Below, piece after piece: positions 1-7,600 of a DNA stretch of 7,631 bases. The notes beneath the pieces are model-generated. The model worked only from the letters and a program-made list of their open reading frames with translations, ran no database searches and was not told the DNA's origin. Location: the NCBI GenBank assembly GCA_017379255.1, contig JAFNWZ010000449.1, positions 1 to 7,631 of the forward strand, given 5' to 3'. The stretch comes from Akkermansia sp. (GTDB lineage: Bacteria > Verrucomicrobiota > Verrucomicrobiia > Verrucomicrobiales > Akkermansiaceae). Positions within the stretch are counted from its first letter, which is position 1, and each line of letters begins with the position of its first letter. A program made the position numbers and the translations under genes.

Positions 1-18
1 GATGGTGATTCTGCTCAT
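1..18 (-). CDS. Possible start of the next gene after menC (5' fragment, 6 codons)
   Basis: On the minus strand an ATG at 18-16 opens a frame (Met-Ser-Arg-Ile-Thr-Ile) that runs off the left edge without a stop. An AAAGAG purine stretch lies about 7 bases before the ATG and could serve as a ribosome binding site. The ATG lies 48 bases past the menC stop with no terminator between them, so it could be a further member of the men operon. Six codons are too few to identify the product; menE or menA would fit the pathway, but this is guesswork. Confidence 0.3.
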
Positions 19-66
19 GGTTACACTCTTTGACACAATAAGTACGTTATTTGTTCAGAAATTCTA
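19..66 (-). other. Short AT-rich spacer after menC
   Basis: These 48 bases lie between the menC stop and a possible next start codon. They are clearly more AT-rich than the flanking coding DNA. I see only a tiny inverted repeat (AATAA, 5-base loop, TTATT), no GC-rich hairpin with a T run, and no convincing promoter. Transcription may therefore continue leftwards out of the window. Confidence 0.4.
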
Positions 67-1077
67 TCATGTTATGTAGTAAAGGCTTGAATCCCGCAGT
101 TGGATGCGGGTGGGGGCATCGTTGGTAAACAGCCTGCCGGTGCCGAGCCCCTGGAGGGTACCGGGTGTGGCGAACGAGCACCATTCGGCCAGGGCTGTGA
201 GGCCGGTATGGCTTTCGAGTGCGGAGTTCACCCACCAGCGGATGCCCCGTTGCTCTGCCAGCTGCGCCCAGTGCTGGGCGGCGAGCAGGCCGCCATGCAG
301 GCTGGGTTTGATGACGATGGCCTGGGGTTGCACGGTATCGAGCAGGGGGAGCGGGGCGTTGCCGATGAGTTCCTCATCCAGGGCAATGGGCAGTGGGGAG
401 AGGCGGCAGAGCTGCGCCAGAGCCTGCCACTGGCCGGGGCGGATGGGTTGCTCGATGAGGGAAACGCCTGAGGTGGCCAGCGCTTCGAGTTTTGGCAGTG
501 CTTCCTGCGGGGTGAAAGCACCATTGGCATCTACCCGGATTTCTGCCTGCGGGAAAGCGGCGTGGGCTTCCCGGAGCATGCCGCATTCCTGCTCAAAAGG
601 CAGCGCGCCGATTTTCAGCTTCAGGCAGGAGAAACCGCGTGCTATGCCGTGCTGCATGGCGGCAAGCATGGCATCGGTGCTGTCCATCCAGATGAGGTGG
701 TGGATGGGGATGCCTTCTTCTCCCCGGGTAAAGGGCGTGTTCCAGCGGGGACGGCCGGGGGAAAGCGCCGCCAGCAGTGCGCATTCCAGGCCGAACTGGA
801 TGGGCGATGGGGCTGCGATGCCCTCTAATCCCTGGTTCTGTTCCACGCGGGCGCACCAGAAGTCCAGCTCCTCCGGTGTGGGGGCGGGCAGCAGCCCCGG
901 CATGGTGCAGCTTTCGCCCATGCCGCAACCGTTGGCTTCGATGATGAAGGTGCGGCGCTCTGCCAGGGCTCCGCGGGAGGTGGCGGCGGGCTTTTTGAAA
1001 TGCAGCACGCGCTCGTGCCACCGCAGCTTCAGCGGCTGCGGGAAGTGCATGAGCGGTGCTGTATCGATGAGCTGCAT
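67..1077 (-). CDS. menC: o-Succinylbenzoate synthase MenC
   Basis: MenC is a cytoplasmic, Mg-dependent enzyme of the enolase superfamily. It dehydrates SHCHC to o-succinylbenzoate in menaquinone synthesis. The 336-residue product has the normal family length. The expected barrel residues appear in order: the Lys-x-Lys pair K153/K155, metal ligands D183 (in VDANGAF), E209 (in IEQP) and D234 (in ALDEE), and the catalytic K257 (in VIKPS). The N-terminal ~120 residues would be the capping domain. The start ATG (1077-1075) overlaps the menB TGA by one base (TGATG) and has no visible Shine-Dalgarno sequence, so translation probably depends on reinitiation after menB. Related enolase-superfamily members such as dipeptide epimerases or N-acylamino acid racemases share these residues, but the men neighbours settle the assignment. 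Confidence 0.93.
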   Translation of the reverse strand: MQLIDTAPLMHFPQPLKLRWHERVLHFKKPAATSRGALAERRTFIIEANGCGMGESCTMPGLLPAPTPEELDFWCARVEQNQGLEGIAAPSPIQFGLECALLAALSPGRPRWNTPFTRGEEGIPIHHLIWMDSTDAMLAAMQHGIARGFSCLKLKIGALPFEQECGMLREAHAAFPQAEIRVDANGAFTPQEALPKLEALATSGVSLIEQPIRPGQWQALAQLCRLSPLPIALDEELIGNAPLPLLDTVQPQAIVIKPSLHGGLLAAQHWAQLAEQRGIRWWVNSALESHTGLTALAEWCSFATPGTLQGLGTGRLFTNDAPTRIQLRDSSLYYIT

Positions 1078-1895
1078 CAGGGCAGTTTCGGGTACTTGGA
1101 GTAATCGGGCTTGCGTTTTTCCAAGAAAGCGCGGGAGCCTTCGTGGGCTTCATCGCACATGTAGAAGAGCATGGTGGCATCGCCTGCGAGTTCCTGAATA
1201 CCGGCCTGGCCATCCAGTTCGGCGTTGAGGCCGGCTTTGATGAGGCGCAGGGCAATGGGGGAGTGCTGCATCATTTCCTCTGCCCACTGTACGTATTCGT
1301 CTTCCAGTTGTTCCAGCGGCACGACCTTGTTGACCAGCCCCATTTCCAGTGCTTCCTGGGCGTTGTACTTGCGGCAGAGGAACCAGATTTCGCGGGTCTT
1401 CTTCTGCCCGATGCAGCGAGCCATGTAGGAAGAACCGAAGCCGGCATCGAAGCTGCCTACGCGCGGCCCGGTCTGCCCGAAGATGGCATTCTCCGCGGCA
1501 ATCGACAGGTCGCACACCACATGCAGCACGTGACCGCCGCCGATGGCAAAGCCATTCACCGCGGCAATGACGGGTTTGGGCAGGGAGCGGATCTGCTTCT
1601 GCACATCCAGCACGGAGAGGCGCGGGATGCCCTCGGTATCCACATAGCCGCCACGGCCTTTGACGTTCATATCGCCCCCGGCGCAGAAAGCGGTGTCGCC
1701 CGCGCCGGTGAGGACGACGACGGAGATATCCTGCATTTCGCGGCAGAGGCGCAGGGCATCGCTCATTTCAGCCGTGGTGAGAGGGGTGAAGGCGTTGCGG
1801 TAGCGCTCGCGGTTGATGGTGATGCGGGCAATGCCGTTGTATTGCTCAAAAATGATGTCTTTATATTCCTTGATGGGAGTCCACTCGCGTTTCAT
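1077..1895 (-). CDS. menB: 1,4-Dihydroxy-2-naphthoyl-CoA synthase MenB
   Basis: MenB is a cytoplasmic enzyme of the crotonase superfamily. It closes the second ring of the naphthoquinone by an intramolecular Claisen condensation of o-succinylbenzoyl-CoA. The 272-residue protein matches the family length. Visible landmarks are [10 protein letters not shown] (27-36), the CAGGD loop (71-75) followed by GGY with Y84, the oxyanion-hole segment IGGGH (118-122), and [10 protein letters not shown] (141-150) with S148 and D150 matching E. coli S161 and D163. Q141, G143 and W171 match the bicarbonate-site residues Q154, G156 and W184 of the bicarbonate-dependent (type I) E. coli enzyme. The C-terminal tail has the usual [10 protein letters not shown] ending. 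The ATG lies 2 bases after the menD stop without a Shine-Dalgarno sequence, pointing to translational coupling. Confidence 0.97.
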   Translation of the reverse strand: MKREWTPIKEYKDIIFEQYNGIARITINRERYRNAFTPLTTAEMSDALRLCREMQDISVVVLTGAGDTAFCAGGDMNVKGRGGYVDTEGIPRLSVLDVQKQIRSLPKPVIAAVNGFAIGGGHVLHVVCDLSIAAENAIFGQTGPRVGSFDAGFGSSYMARCIGQKKTREIWFLCRKYNAQEALEMGLVNKVVPLEQLEDEYVQWAEEMMQHSPIALRLIKAGLNAELDGQAGIQELAGDATMLFYMCDEAHEGSRAFLEKRKPDYSKYPKLP

Positions 1896-1897
1896 AA

Positions 1898-3508
1898 TCA
1901 GTTATTCTGGTAAAATTCCTTTAAGATGGCGGCATCTTCATCCGTGAAAGTGAACGCTTCCACCAGCACGGGGCCCGGCTCCGGAGAAATCAGCGTTTCG
2001 AGCGCCTCCGGCCAGTGGCTGGCAACCAGTACCTGGCGGGTTTCAAAGTTGCAGCCGCACCACCCCATGATGCTCTCGCCATGAGGGGCGCGGATAGCCG
2101 GGCATGATGACATGCCGGGCAGAGTGGCGAAAATGCCTCCCTCCTGGTTGTTGAGCAGCAGGATGCGCAGGTTCGGGCATTGCTGCGCCTGAAGCAGGCC
2201 GTTCAAATCGTAAAATATGCTCAAATCACCGATGAGGAGGAAGTGCAGGCGCTCCGGTTCGGCCATGGCATAGCCCGCAGCGGTGGAAACGCTGCCCTCG
2301 ATGCCGTTCACTCCGCGGTTGCAGAGCACTTTGTGCACCCCGGCAGGCAGCGGAAAGAGTTGCGCATAGCGCACCGCCGAGCTGTTGCCCAGATGCAGCA
2401 CACTGCCTACCGGAAGGCTGGACATCAACTCGCCCACCCAGCGCATGCCGCTCCGTTCGTCATCTTCCAGCGGCAGCGGCACGGGGGCGCTCTGCCAGCG
2501 GGCGCGGTAATCCCCGTCACCTTCCTCGGCAAATGCATCGAGCAAATCCCAGAATTCATCGGCCTCTCCCTCCAGCACGCGGGTGAGCGCGCCAAAGGAA
2601 TCCACTATTCCGCCATCTGCCGAGATGTGCCAATGCGCCTTGGGCGGGTGGGCCCGCAGGAGCTTTTTCAGGCGTTTGGAAATCACATCGCCCCCGCAGG
2701 TGATGAGCAAGTCCGGGCTCCAGTCGGCACCGGGGGTAGCCCCCAGCAGGGTATCCGGGCGGCAGCAGTCGGCAAAGGGGGCGTTGGCAATATGCTCGCC
2801 CACCACGGCAAATTGTTTTTCTGCCGCCAGTTTCGCCAGCAGCGGACTCGGCATCTCCTGTTGCCCCAGCAGAATCATGCGGCGGGGCAGGACGGCAATC
2901 TCATCCAGCAAGGCTTCCTCCTCGTCAGCATTCATGCGGGTGGCTTCCGTGCGCTGAATGACGCGCACCGGTGGCAGCTCTGCCTCCACCATGCCGAAAA
3001 ACGGCTCGGAGAGCGGCAGGTTCAGATGTACCGGGCCGCCGCTGCGGTGGCGCAGCTCCAGCAGCGCTTCGTTGATGAGGCGGTTGGCATGCCAGGCATC
3101 GTCCTCCGGCACCTGGGCAGAGAAACGAACCAGCGTGTTGAATACCCCCGGCTGGGGAAGTGTCTGGCCATCATTCTGACCAATCCACGCCTCCGGACGG
3201 TCGGCTGAAATGACGAGAAGGGGAGTCTTGCGGTAAAAGGCCTCGGCCACGGCGGGGTGCAGGTTCAGCACTGCGCTGCCGGAGGTGACCACCACCGCTA
3301 CGGGCGCCTGCGCCTGCTGCGCCCAGCCCAGCGCCACGAATCCGGCGCTGCGTTCATCTGTCACGCTGCGGCATTCTATGCCCGGTTGTTCCGCCAGGGT
3401 GGCCACAATGGGCGAATTGCGGCTGCCGGGACACAGCACCGCCCGCGTCACCCCATGCGCCTGCATCAGCGCCACCAGTTCCTGCACCACAGGCTTTTCA
3501 CTAATCAT
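1898..3508 (-). CDS. menD: SEPHCHC synthase MenD
   Basis: MenD is a thiamine-diphosphate and Mg-dependent enzyme. It decarboxylates 2-oxoglutarate and adds the product to isochorismate, the first committed step towards menaquinone. The 536-residue protein is close to the usual length of about 550. N-terminal domain motifs are LCPGSRNSP (25-33), TDERSAGF (50-57) with E52 as the glutamate that activates the cofactor, TSGSA (75-79), SADRP (101-105) and NDGQT (112-116). The C-terminal cofactor domain has [10 protein letters not shown] (397-406) and the metal/diphosphate motif GDLS (427-430) followed by NNQEGGIF (453-460). The start at 3508 agrees with the family N-terminus and lies 6 bases after an extended -10 promoter, so the mRNA may be leaderless. 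It is the first gene of a tight unit with menB and menC. MenH, which sits between menD and menB in E. coli, is absent here. Confidence 0.97.
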   Translation of the reverse strand: MISEKPVVQELVALMQAHGVTRAVLCPGSRNSPIVATLAEQPGIECRSVTDERSAGFVALGWAQQAQAPVAVVVTSGSAVLNLHPAVAEAFYRKTPLLVISADRPEAWIGQNDGQTLPQPGVFNTLVRFSAQVPEDDAWHANRLINEALLELRHRSGGPVHLNLPLSEPFFGMVEAELPPVRVIQRTEATRMNADEEEALLDEIAVLPRRMILLGQQEMPSPLLAKLAAEKQFAVVGEHIANAPFADCCRPDTLLGATPGADWSPDLLITCGGDVISKRLKKLLRAHPPKAHWHISADGGIVDSFGALTRVLEGEADEFWDLLDAFAEEGDGDYRARWQSAPVPLPLEDDERSGMRWVGELMSSLPVGSVLHLGNSSAVRYAQLFPLPAGVHKVLCNRGVNGIEGSVSTAAGYAMAEPERLHFLLIGDLSIFYDLNGLLQAQQCPNLRILLLNNQEGGIFATLPGMSSCPAIRAPHGESIMGWCGCNFETRQVLVASHWPEALETLISPEPGPVLVEAFTFTDEDAAILKEFYQNN

Positions 3509-3514
3509 GCGCTT

Positions 3515-3544
3515 ATTCTAACATAGCCCCCGCCCTGAACACAA
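3515..3544 (-). promoter_or_regulatory. Predicted extended -10 promoter of menD-menB-menC
   Basis: On the minus strand TAGAAT (3520-3515) matches the -10 consensus at 5 of 6 bases. It is preceded by TG plus one base (3523-3521), the extended -10 element. A weak -35 candidate TTGTGT (3544-3539) lies 18 bases upstream. Exactly 6 bases separate the hexamer from the menD ATG, which would place the transcription start on the A of ATG. There is no good Shine-Dalgarno sequence. Confidence 0.55.
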
Positions 3545-3622
3545 GACCGTATCGGGGCATTTGTGCGCACGTTGTGAGAACTTGGGTGTGGTGGATGGTC
3601 AGAAGGGGAGAAAGGGGACAGG

Positions 3623-3667
3623 AAGCGTTTAGGAATAAGGAGAACATTCTTGAAATGCGAAACGCTT
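3623..3667. repeat. 8-base inverted repeat flanking the rightward promoter, possible operator
   Basis: AAGCGTTT (3623-3630) and its exact reverse complement AAACGCTT (3660-3667) are separated by 29 bases, about 37 bases centre to centre. The left arm sits upstream of the rightward -35 element and the right arm lies between -35 and -10. This placement would suit two repressor half-sites, but a match of this length in a short region could also be chance. The spacing is too wide for a simple terminator hairpin. Confidence 0.3.
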
Positions 3668-3677
3668 ATGTTATACT
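3650..3677 (+). promoter_or_regulatory. Predicted extended -10 promoter of the 3684 gene
   Basis: TTGAAA (3650-3655) and TATACT (3672-3677) are good -35 and -10 elements with a 16-base spacer. TG at 3669-3670, one base before the hexamer, makes it an extended -10. Six bases separate the hexamer from the ATG at 3684, so the predicted transcription start is the A of the start codon. Confidence 0.6.
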
Positions 3678-3683
3678 GGGGAT

Positions 3684-4532
3684 ATGAAAATTCCTCCCTA
3701 CTGGATTATGGAGAAGCGTCGCGGGAGCGATGGAACTATGTGGAAATTGCGTGGTATTTCCTATCGGTCGATGGAGGAGGCCAGGGAACGATTGGAGGAA
3801 CGTGCGCGTTTGCTGGCGGATTTTGCCAGACACCGCCGGGTGAGTGAGGACGAGGTGGATGAACACCGGGCGAGCTTGCGCGCGCTGGATGAGTTGCAGG
3901 AGGAAGATTATAGTGTGCTTTTGCTGGAGCCTGTCATCGAGACCCTGGATGGCTCCAATGTCATCACCCGCAACCGCTATGGGGTGCAGGTGCTAAATAG
4001 TACATCGCTGTGTTTTGTCGATGTGGATGCTTTTCCTCTTTCGCTGGGGGATACGTTGCGCGGTTTGTTTGGCCGGAAAGTCACACCCGAGGAGAAGCTG
4101 CTGCAGCGCTTGCGTGAGCTTTGCGAGGCTGATGAGAGTCTGGGTGCGCGGCTTTACCGGACGCATCATGGCTGGCGGGTGATGCTGGTGGGGGCGGGAA
4201 TAACTCCGGATTCTGACCGCATGCACGATTTATTCAAGGCTCTTCATGCAGATGCTCTCTATGAATCGCTCTGTGAGCGGCAGCAATGCTGGCGTGCCCG
4301 CCTGACGCCCAAGCCCTACCGCGTGGGCATTACCCGTTTCCCCAGACCGATGGATTCAGAAGCCACTGATTCAGAGGAAGCTCGAATCTGGTTGCAGAAA
4401 TATGAATCCCTCTGCCAGGGCAAGGCAGTCTGCCGCCTGGTGGACTGCATGGGGCGCGCCATTCAATCGCCCCTGGTTGAGCTGCACGACCGCATGACCC
4501 AAGCCACGAAGCAGGATTTACCCCTGGCGTGA
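3684..4532 (+). CDS. Conserved-looking soluble protein of unknown function with an Asp-x-Asp motif
   Basis: I cannot name this 282-residue protein. It has no signal peptide or membrane segment, so it is probably cytoplasmic. Residues about 28-75 are charged and helix-rich (EEARERLEERARLL at 31-44). A hydrophobic strand ends in Asp-x-Asp (CFVDVD, D113 and D115), followed by a helical stretch (134-149), then RLYRTHHGWRVMLV (156-169), a Cys/Arg-rich segment CERQQCWRARLTPKPYR (197-213), and a C-terminal ELHD (266-269). The DxD, Thr-x-His (160-162) and His-Asp (268-269) order loosely resembles the catalytic sites of archaeo-eukaryotic primases, but this is motif reading only. The first ATG is chosen because it sits 6 bases after a strong extended -10. 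Starts at M9 (3708) or M19 (3738, with GGGAG upstream) are alternatives. The gene stands alone, divergent from menD and convergent with the secreted hydrolase. Confidence 0.8.
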   Translation: MKIPPYWIMEKRRGSDGTMWKLRGISYRSMEEARERLEERARLLADFARHRRVSEDEVDEHRASLRALDELQEEDYSVLLLEPVIETLDGSNVITRNRYGVQVLNSTSLCFVDVDAFPLSLGDTLRGLFGRKVTPEEKLLQRLRELCEADESLGARLYRTHHGWRVMLVGAGITPDSDRMHDLFKALHADALYESLCERQQCWRARLTPKPYRVGITRFPRPMDSEATDSEEARIWLQKYESLCQGKAVCRLVDCMGRAIQSPLVELHDRMTQATKQDLPLA

Positions 4533-4548
4533 TTCTGTACAAATGACA

Positions 4549-4574
4549 ATAGCCCGGGGCTATGCCCGGGCTAT
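4549..4574. terminator. Bidirectional hairpin terminator between convergent genes
   Basis: A perfect 10-base-pair stem, ATAGCCCGGG (4549-4558) with CCCGGGCTAT (4565-4574), encloses a 6-base loop. It lies 16 bases past the 3684 gene's stop and 26 bases past the stop of the minus-strand hydrolase. The rightward side lacks a U run. The leftward side continues TTGTCATTTGT, which is moderately T-rich. It probably ends both convergent transcripts. Confidence 0.75.
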
Positions 4575-4600
4575 GAGGGGAAATCTGGCTTTGTCCGGTG

Positions 4601-7600
4601 TCAGCCGCGACGGCGGCGGCGCATAGCCAGTCCTGCGAGAGCCAGCAGGCTGAGCGTGGCCGTGGCTGGCTCAGGAGCGGCGTATATGCTCACAGTACCG
4701 CTGGAGAAGGAGAGGTTGAAGTCCCATTCCGGGTCAAGGTTGCTGAAAATGGAATTGGCAGAGATTCTGATGCCGTCAGCCAGTTCCAGACCATCCAGCG
4801 TGAGCTTGTCCACTCCGGTGAAGAGGGCCACCTCATTCATGCCATACAGCTCATTGAGCATGGCATCAGAGAGCGTCAGACTCATACCGGAAGAGAGCGC
4901 CACATCGCTGCCCATGGTGAGGGAATCATTCAGTATCAGCACGGAATCATTGTTGAATACCAGGTTGGCATTAAGTGTGGTGCCTTTGCCTACCTCCAGC
5001 AGGGTGATAACCAGTGTGCTTTCGTATTCGCTCGTGGCGCTGTTGGCGGCGGTGTCTGCCTTGTAGGCGCTGAATGTGGTACCGTTGCTCAGGAAAAGCT
5101 TGCTAAGGGAGAAGCTGTCTCCCATCACTGCACTTGTGATAGAGCCGTTCTCCACTTCGATGGTAGAGATGGATTCACTCAGACCGGCTTTCAGTGCTAC
5201 CTGCACATTGTCCAGCGTCAGCGTGTCGGTGGTGATGGTGCCGGCGTATTTGTCGAATCCGTTTTCGTTAGCAGACTCACTCACACCGCGCAGCGTTACC
5301 TTATCTGCGGTGATGTCACCGCAGATGTTGGCGCTGTTGCCTTCCACGGTCACAGAGACGGTGGCCTTATTCTTCTCAGCTGCGGCGCCCTTGATGATGT
5401 TTCCGGTAATGGTGCCGCCGGTGATGGTGACACTGGTATTGCCGATGGTACCGGTGTTGCCACTGGCGTTGATATTGCCGGTAATGGTGCCGCCTGTCAC
5501 GATGATGCTGGCCATGTTTACCACGCCTGCGTTGACCTTCGAGCCGCCGATGATATCACCCTTGACGCTGCCGCCGTTGAATACGAGCTTGACATCACCA
5601 ATGACACCATTGCCATTGATGGAGCCGCCTACGACATCACCACCAATGGTGCCACCATTGAGATAGACGTGGAAGGATTCTGCTTTACCGCCACCATAGG
5701 AACCGGCAATGGCTGCAGTCTGACCGGAATAAAGGCCGTCACCAATTTCAGCTCCCTCCACCAGTTCCAGAGTGAGAACTGCTCCGGTGGCCTTGGTCAT
5801 GGCACCAAAAATGGTATTGGTGACCTTACCCGTCAGCTGCACGTTCAGTTCACCGCTATCAGCCGCGGAGGTCATACCCGTCCACCCTTTGGCTTCGTTC
5901 AGCACGACGGTCCTATCTGTTTCATTTGCAGGGGCGGAGGTAAAAATCTGAGAGGATGCGGGGTCGTTTGCAACAGTGCTGGCGTTTGAGTAGTCCTTAC
6001 CACTTGTAGTGTAGGCGGTGTTAGCCACGAGACCGCTGACTGTTGCTGCATTCTGGGTGGTAGAATAGATGTTTTCTGCAGAGCTCATGCCCTGGGTGGT
6101 TGGTGCATAGGCCTTATCAGCCCATGTGAGCCCGGTAATGGTGCCATCTGTTCCCTTGGCAGAGATAAGAATGCCGTTGAGTCCGGCGCCATCTGTAGCA
6201 CTGAGCCCCTGGCCGATGAGCATATCGTCCAGCCATACATAGTAACCGCTCAGCACATTGTCTGCCGTGTTGCCATTGTGCCATGCAATGCGAAGGTTAC
6301 CCTCATCTGCCAGGGTGGAGTTATCCCAACAGAAAAGAACATCCGAGCCCCACATGATGTAGCCTTCGCTCAGGTTCAGCGTGCCGCTGTTGGTTCCGTC
6401 GCCCAGGGAGATGCTCAGCGCATTGTCTGCCGTCTGCCAGCCATCAGCTGCACCGTTGCCGAAATTGGCGGCAAAGTCGATGGTATAGCCATCGGTCATG
6501 GTAAAGGCATTTTCCGCAACAAGTTGTGTGGTGGCAGCGGCAACTGTGCCGATGGATGCCCCGTTCCAGCTGCTGGTATCCTGGCGCTCCAATCCGGCAG
6601 TGCGGCCACCGATACCCATGGCGCGGGCAAGGTTACCAGCCATGATAATGGAGCCCTGGTCATTCGGGTGCAAGCGGTCACCGCTATTGTTGAAGAACGC
6701 ATCATGTCCCATGGCGCGGTTGGTTGAGGTCGGGTCAATCATACCGCGTGTCACATCAACGTAGACTACGTTTTTACCCGTCTGGGAAGAATATGCCTTG
6801 GTCCACGCTTCCAGGTTGCGGTTGAATTCTGCCCCGGCGTAGTGGTCCATATCGCGGTTGTGGTTACTGTGGCTTCCCCAGGGGGTGATGGAAAGCATGT
6901 AGAATGTATCTCCATCAGTGTACACATCGTCCACAATAGCACTCATGGTTCCCCAGTTTTCACTGGCTGTCCAGTTGTACTTGTCGTTTGCTGAATCGTA
7001 GGTGACTGTTCCCCCCAGTACCTTCTGCATCTGGGTTGCATATTGCTGCGTAGAGGGGCCGGAATTGGGGGTGTCGGACAACAAATCATTCGTCCCCATC
7101 ATGCAGAACCACGTATTGCTATTGAAGTTTTCCGCTGTGCTGGATGTTGAGTTTCCCCCGTAGTTTACGCCGGAACCGTAGCTGATACCATTGAACGTAT
7201 GCGAAGTACTGCCGGAGATGATGTTGTGCGTGCGCCCCGACGCCTGCGCCAGGTGAACGTTGGCGAACTCTGCGCCGCCATAGCCAGACCCTGCATCCTC
7301 TGTGTGGCCAGGGGCGTTGTAATATCCTTCTCTCGGACCGACGATTTCGTTCTCGATGCCATTATCTGTCAGAATCTTGAAGAATTGCCAGCGGTAACTC
7401 TGGTCATTGACCCCATGCGTGATGGAATCACCCAGGAAGGTGACCCGGCCAATGCTGGTGCCGTCGGTGCGCTGACTTACAAAGGGCTTGCTGTAATCTG
7501 GCGGGGGAACGTAGGAGTCTGTATCCAGGGTGGAAGCGGTATTAATTGTCACGGAAGAGACATAGTTCAGATTCACATAATACCCGGACACCTTAGTCAT

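Larger units (their letters stand above)
3509..3683. other. Divergent intergenic control region
   Basis: These 175 bases separate the divergent menD and 3684 genes. Each edge carries a predicted extended -10 promoter. The middle, about 3545-3622, has a G-rich, polypurine-leaning top strand (for example GAAGGGGA followed by GAAAGGGGA) and no open frame that looks coding. I found no riboswitch or small RNA that I could support. Confidence 0.6.

Noticed and set aside
104..1228. Long plus-strand open frame of 374 codons opposite menC
   Set aside because: It lies antisense to a clear menC/menB pair with full catalytic motifs. Its translation is low-complexity, Ser/Arg/Cys-rich and shows no domain. 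High GC in menC explains the lack of stops.
1435..1440. Phe in MenB (GFG, residue 153) where E. coli has Trp in the GGWG segment, at first suspected to be the bicarbonate-site Trp
   Set aside because: Counting against the E. coli sequence puts the bicarbonate Trp184 in the REIWFLC segment, which is conserved here as W171. The Phe is an ordinary substitution.
2180..3208. Plus-strand open frame of 342 codons opposite menD
   Set aside because: It is antisense to menD, which is intact and well conserved. The translation has no recognisable motif and no promoter or ribosome binding site was seen.
3575..3625. G-rich runs that might form a G-quadruplex
   Set aside because: The stretch has only two runs of four G and one run of three. 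Other runs are only GG, so a stable three-layer quadruplex is not supported.
4549..4574. The strong hairpin as a possible mobile repeat or recombination site
   Set aside because: It occurs once in the window and lies exactly between two convergent stop codons, which is fully explained by a shared terminator.
4598..5989. Plus-strand open frame of 463 codons opposite the solenoid region
   Set aside because: The repetitive Gly/Thr codons of the real gene produce a stop-free complement. The product is Gly/Val/His-rich noise, and the minus-strand frame carries the PEP-CTERM and SGNH motifs.
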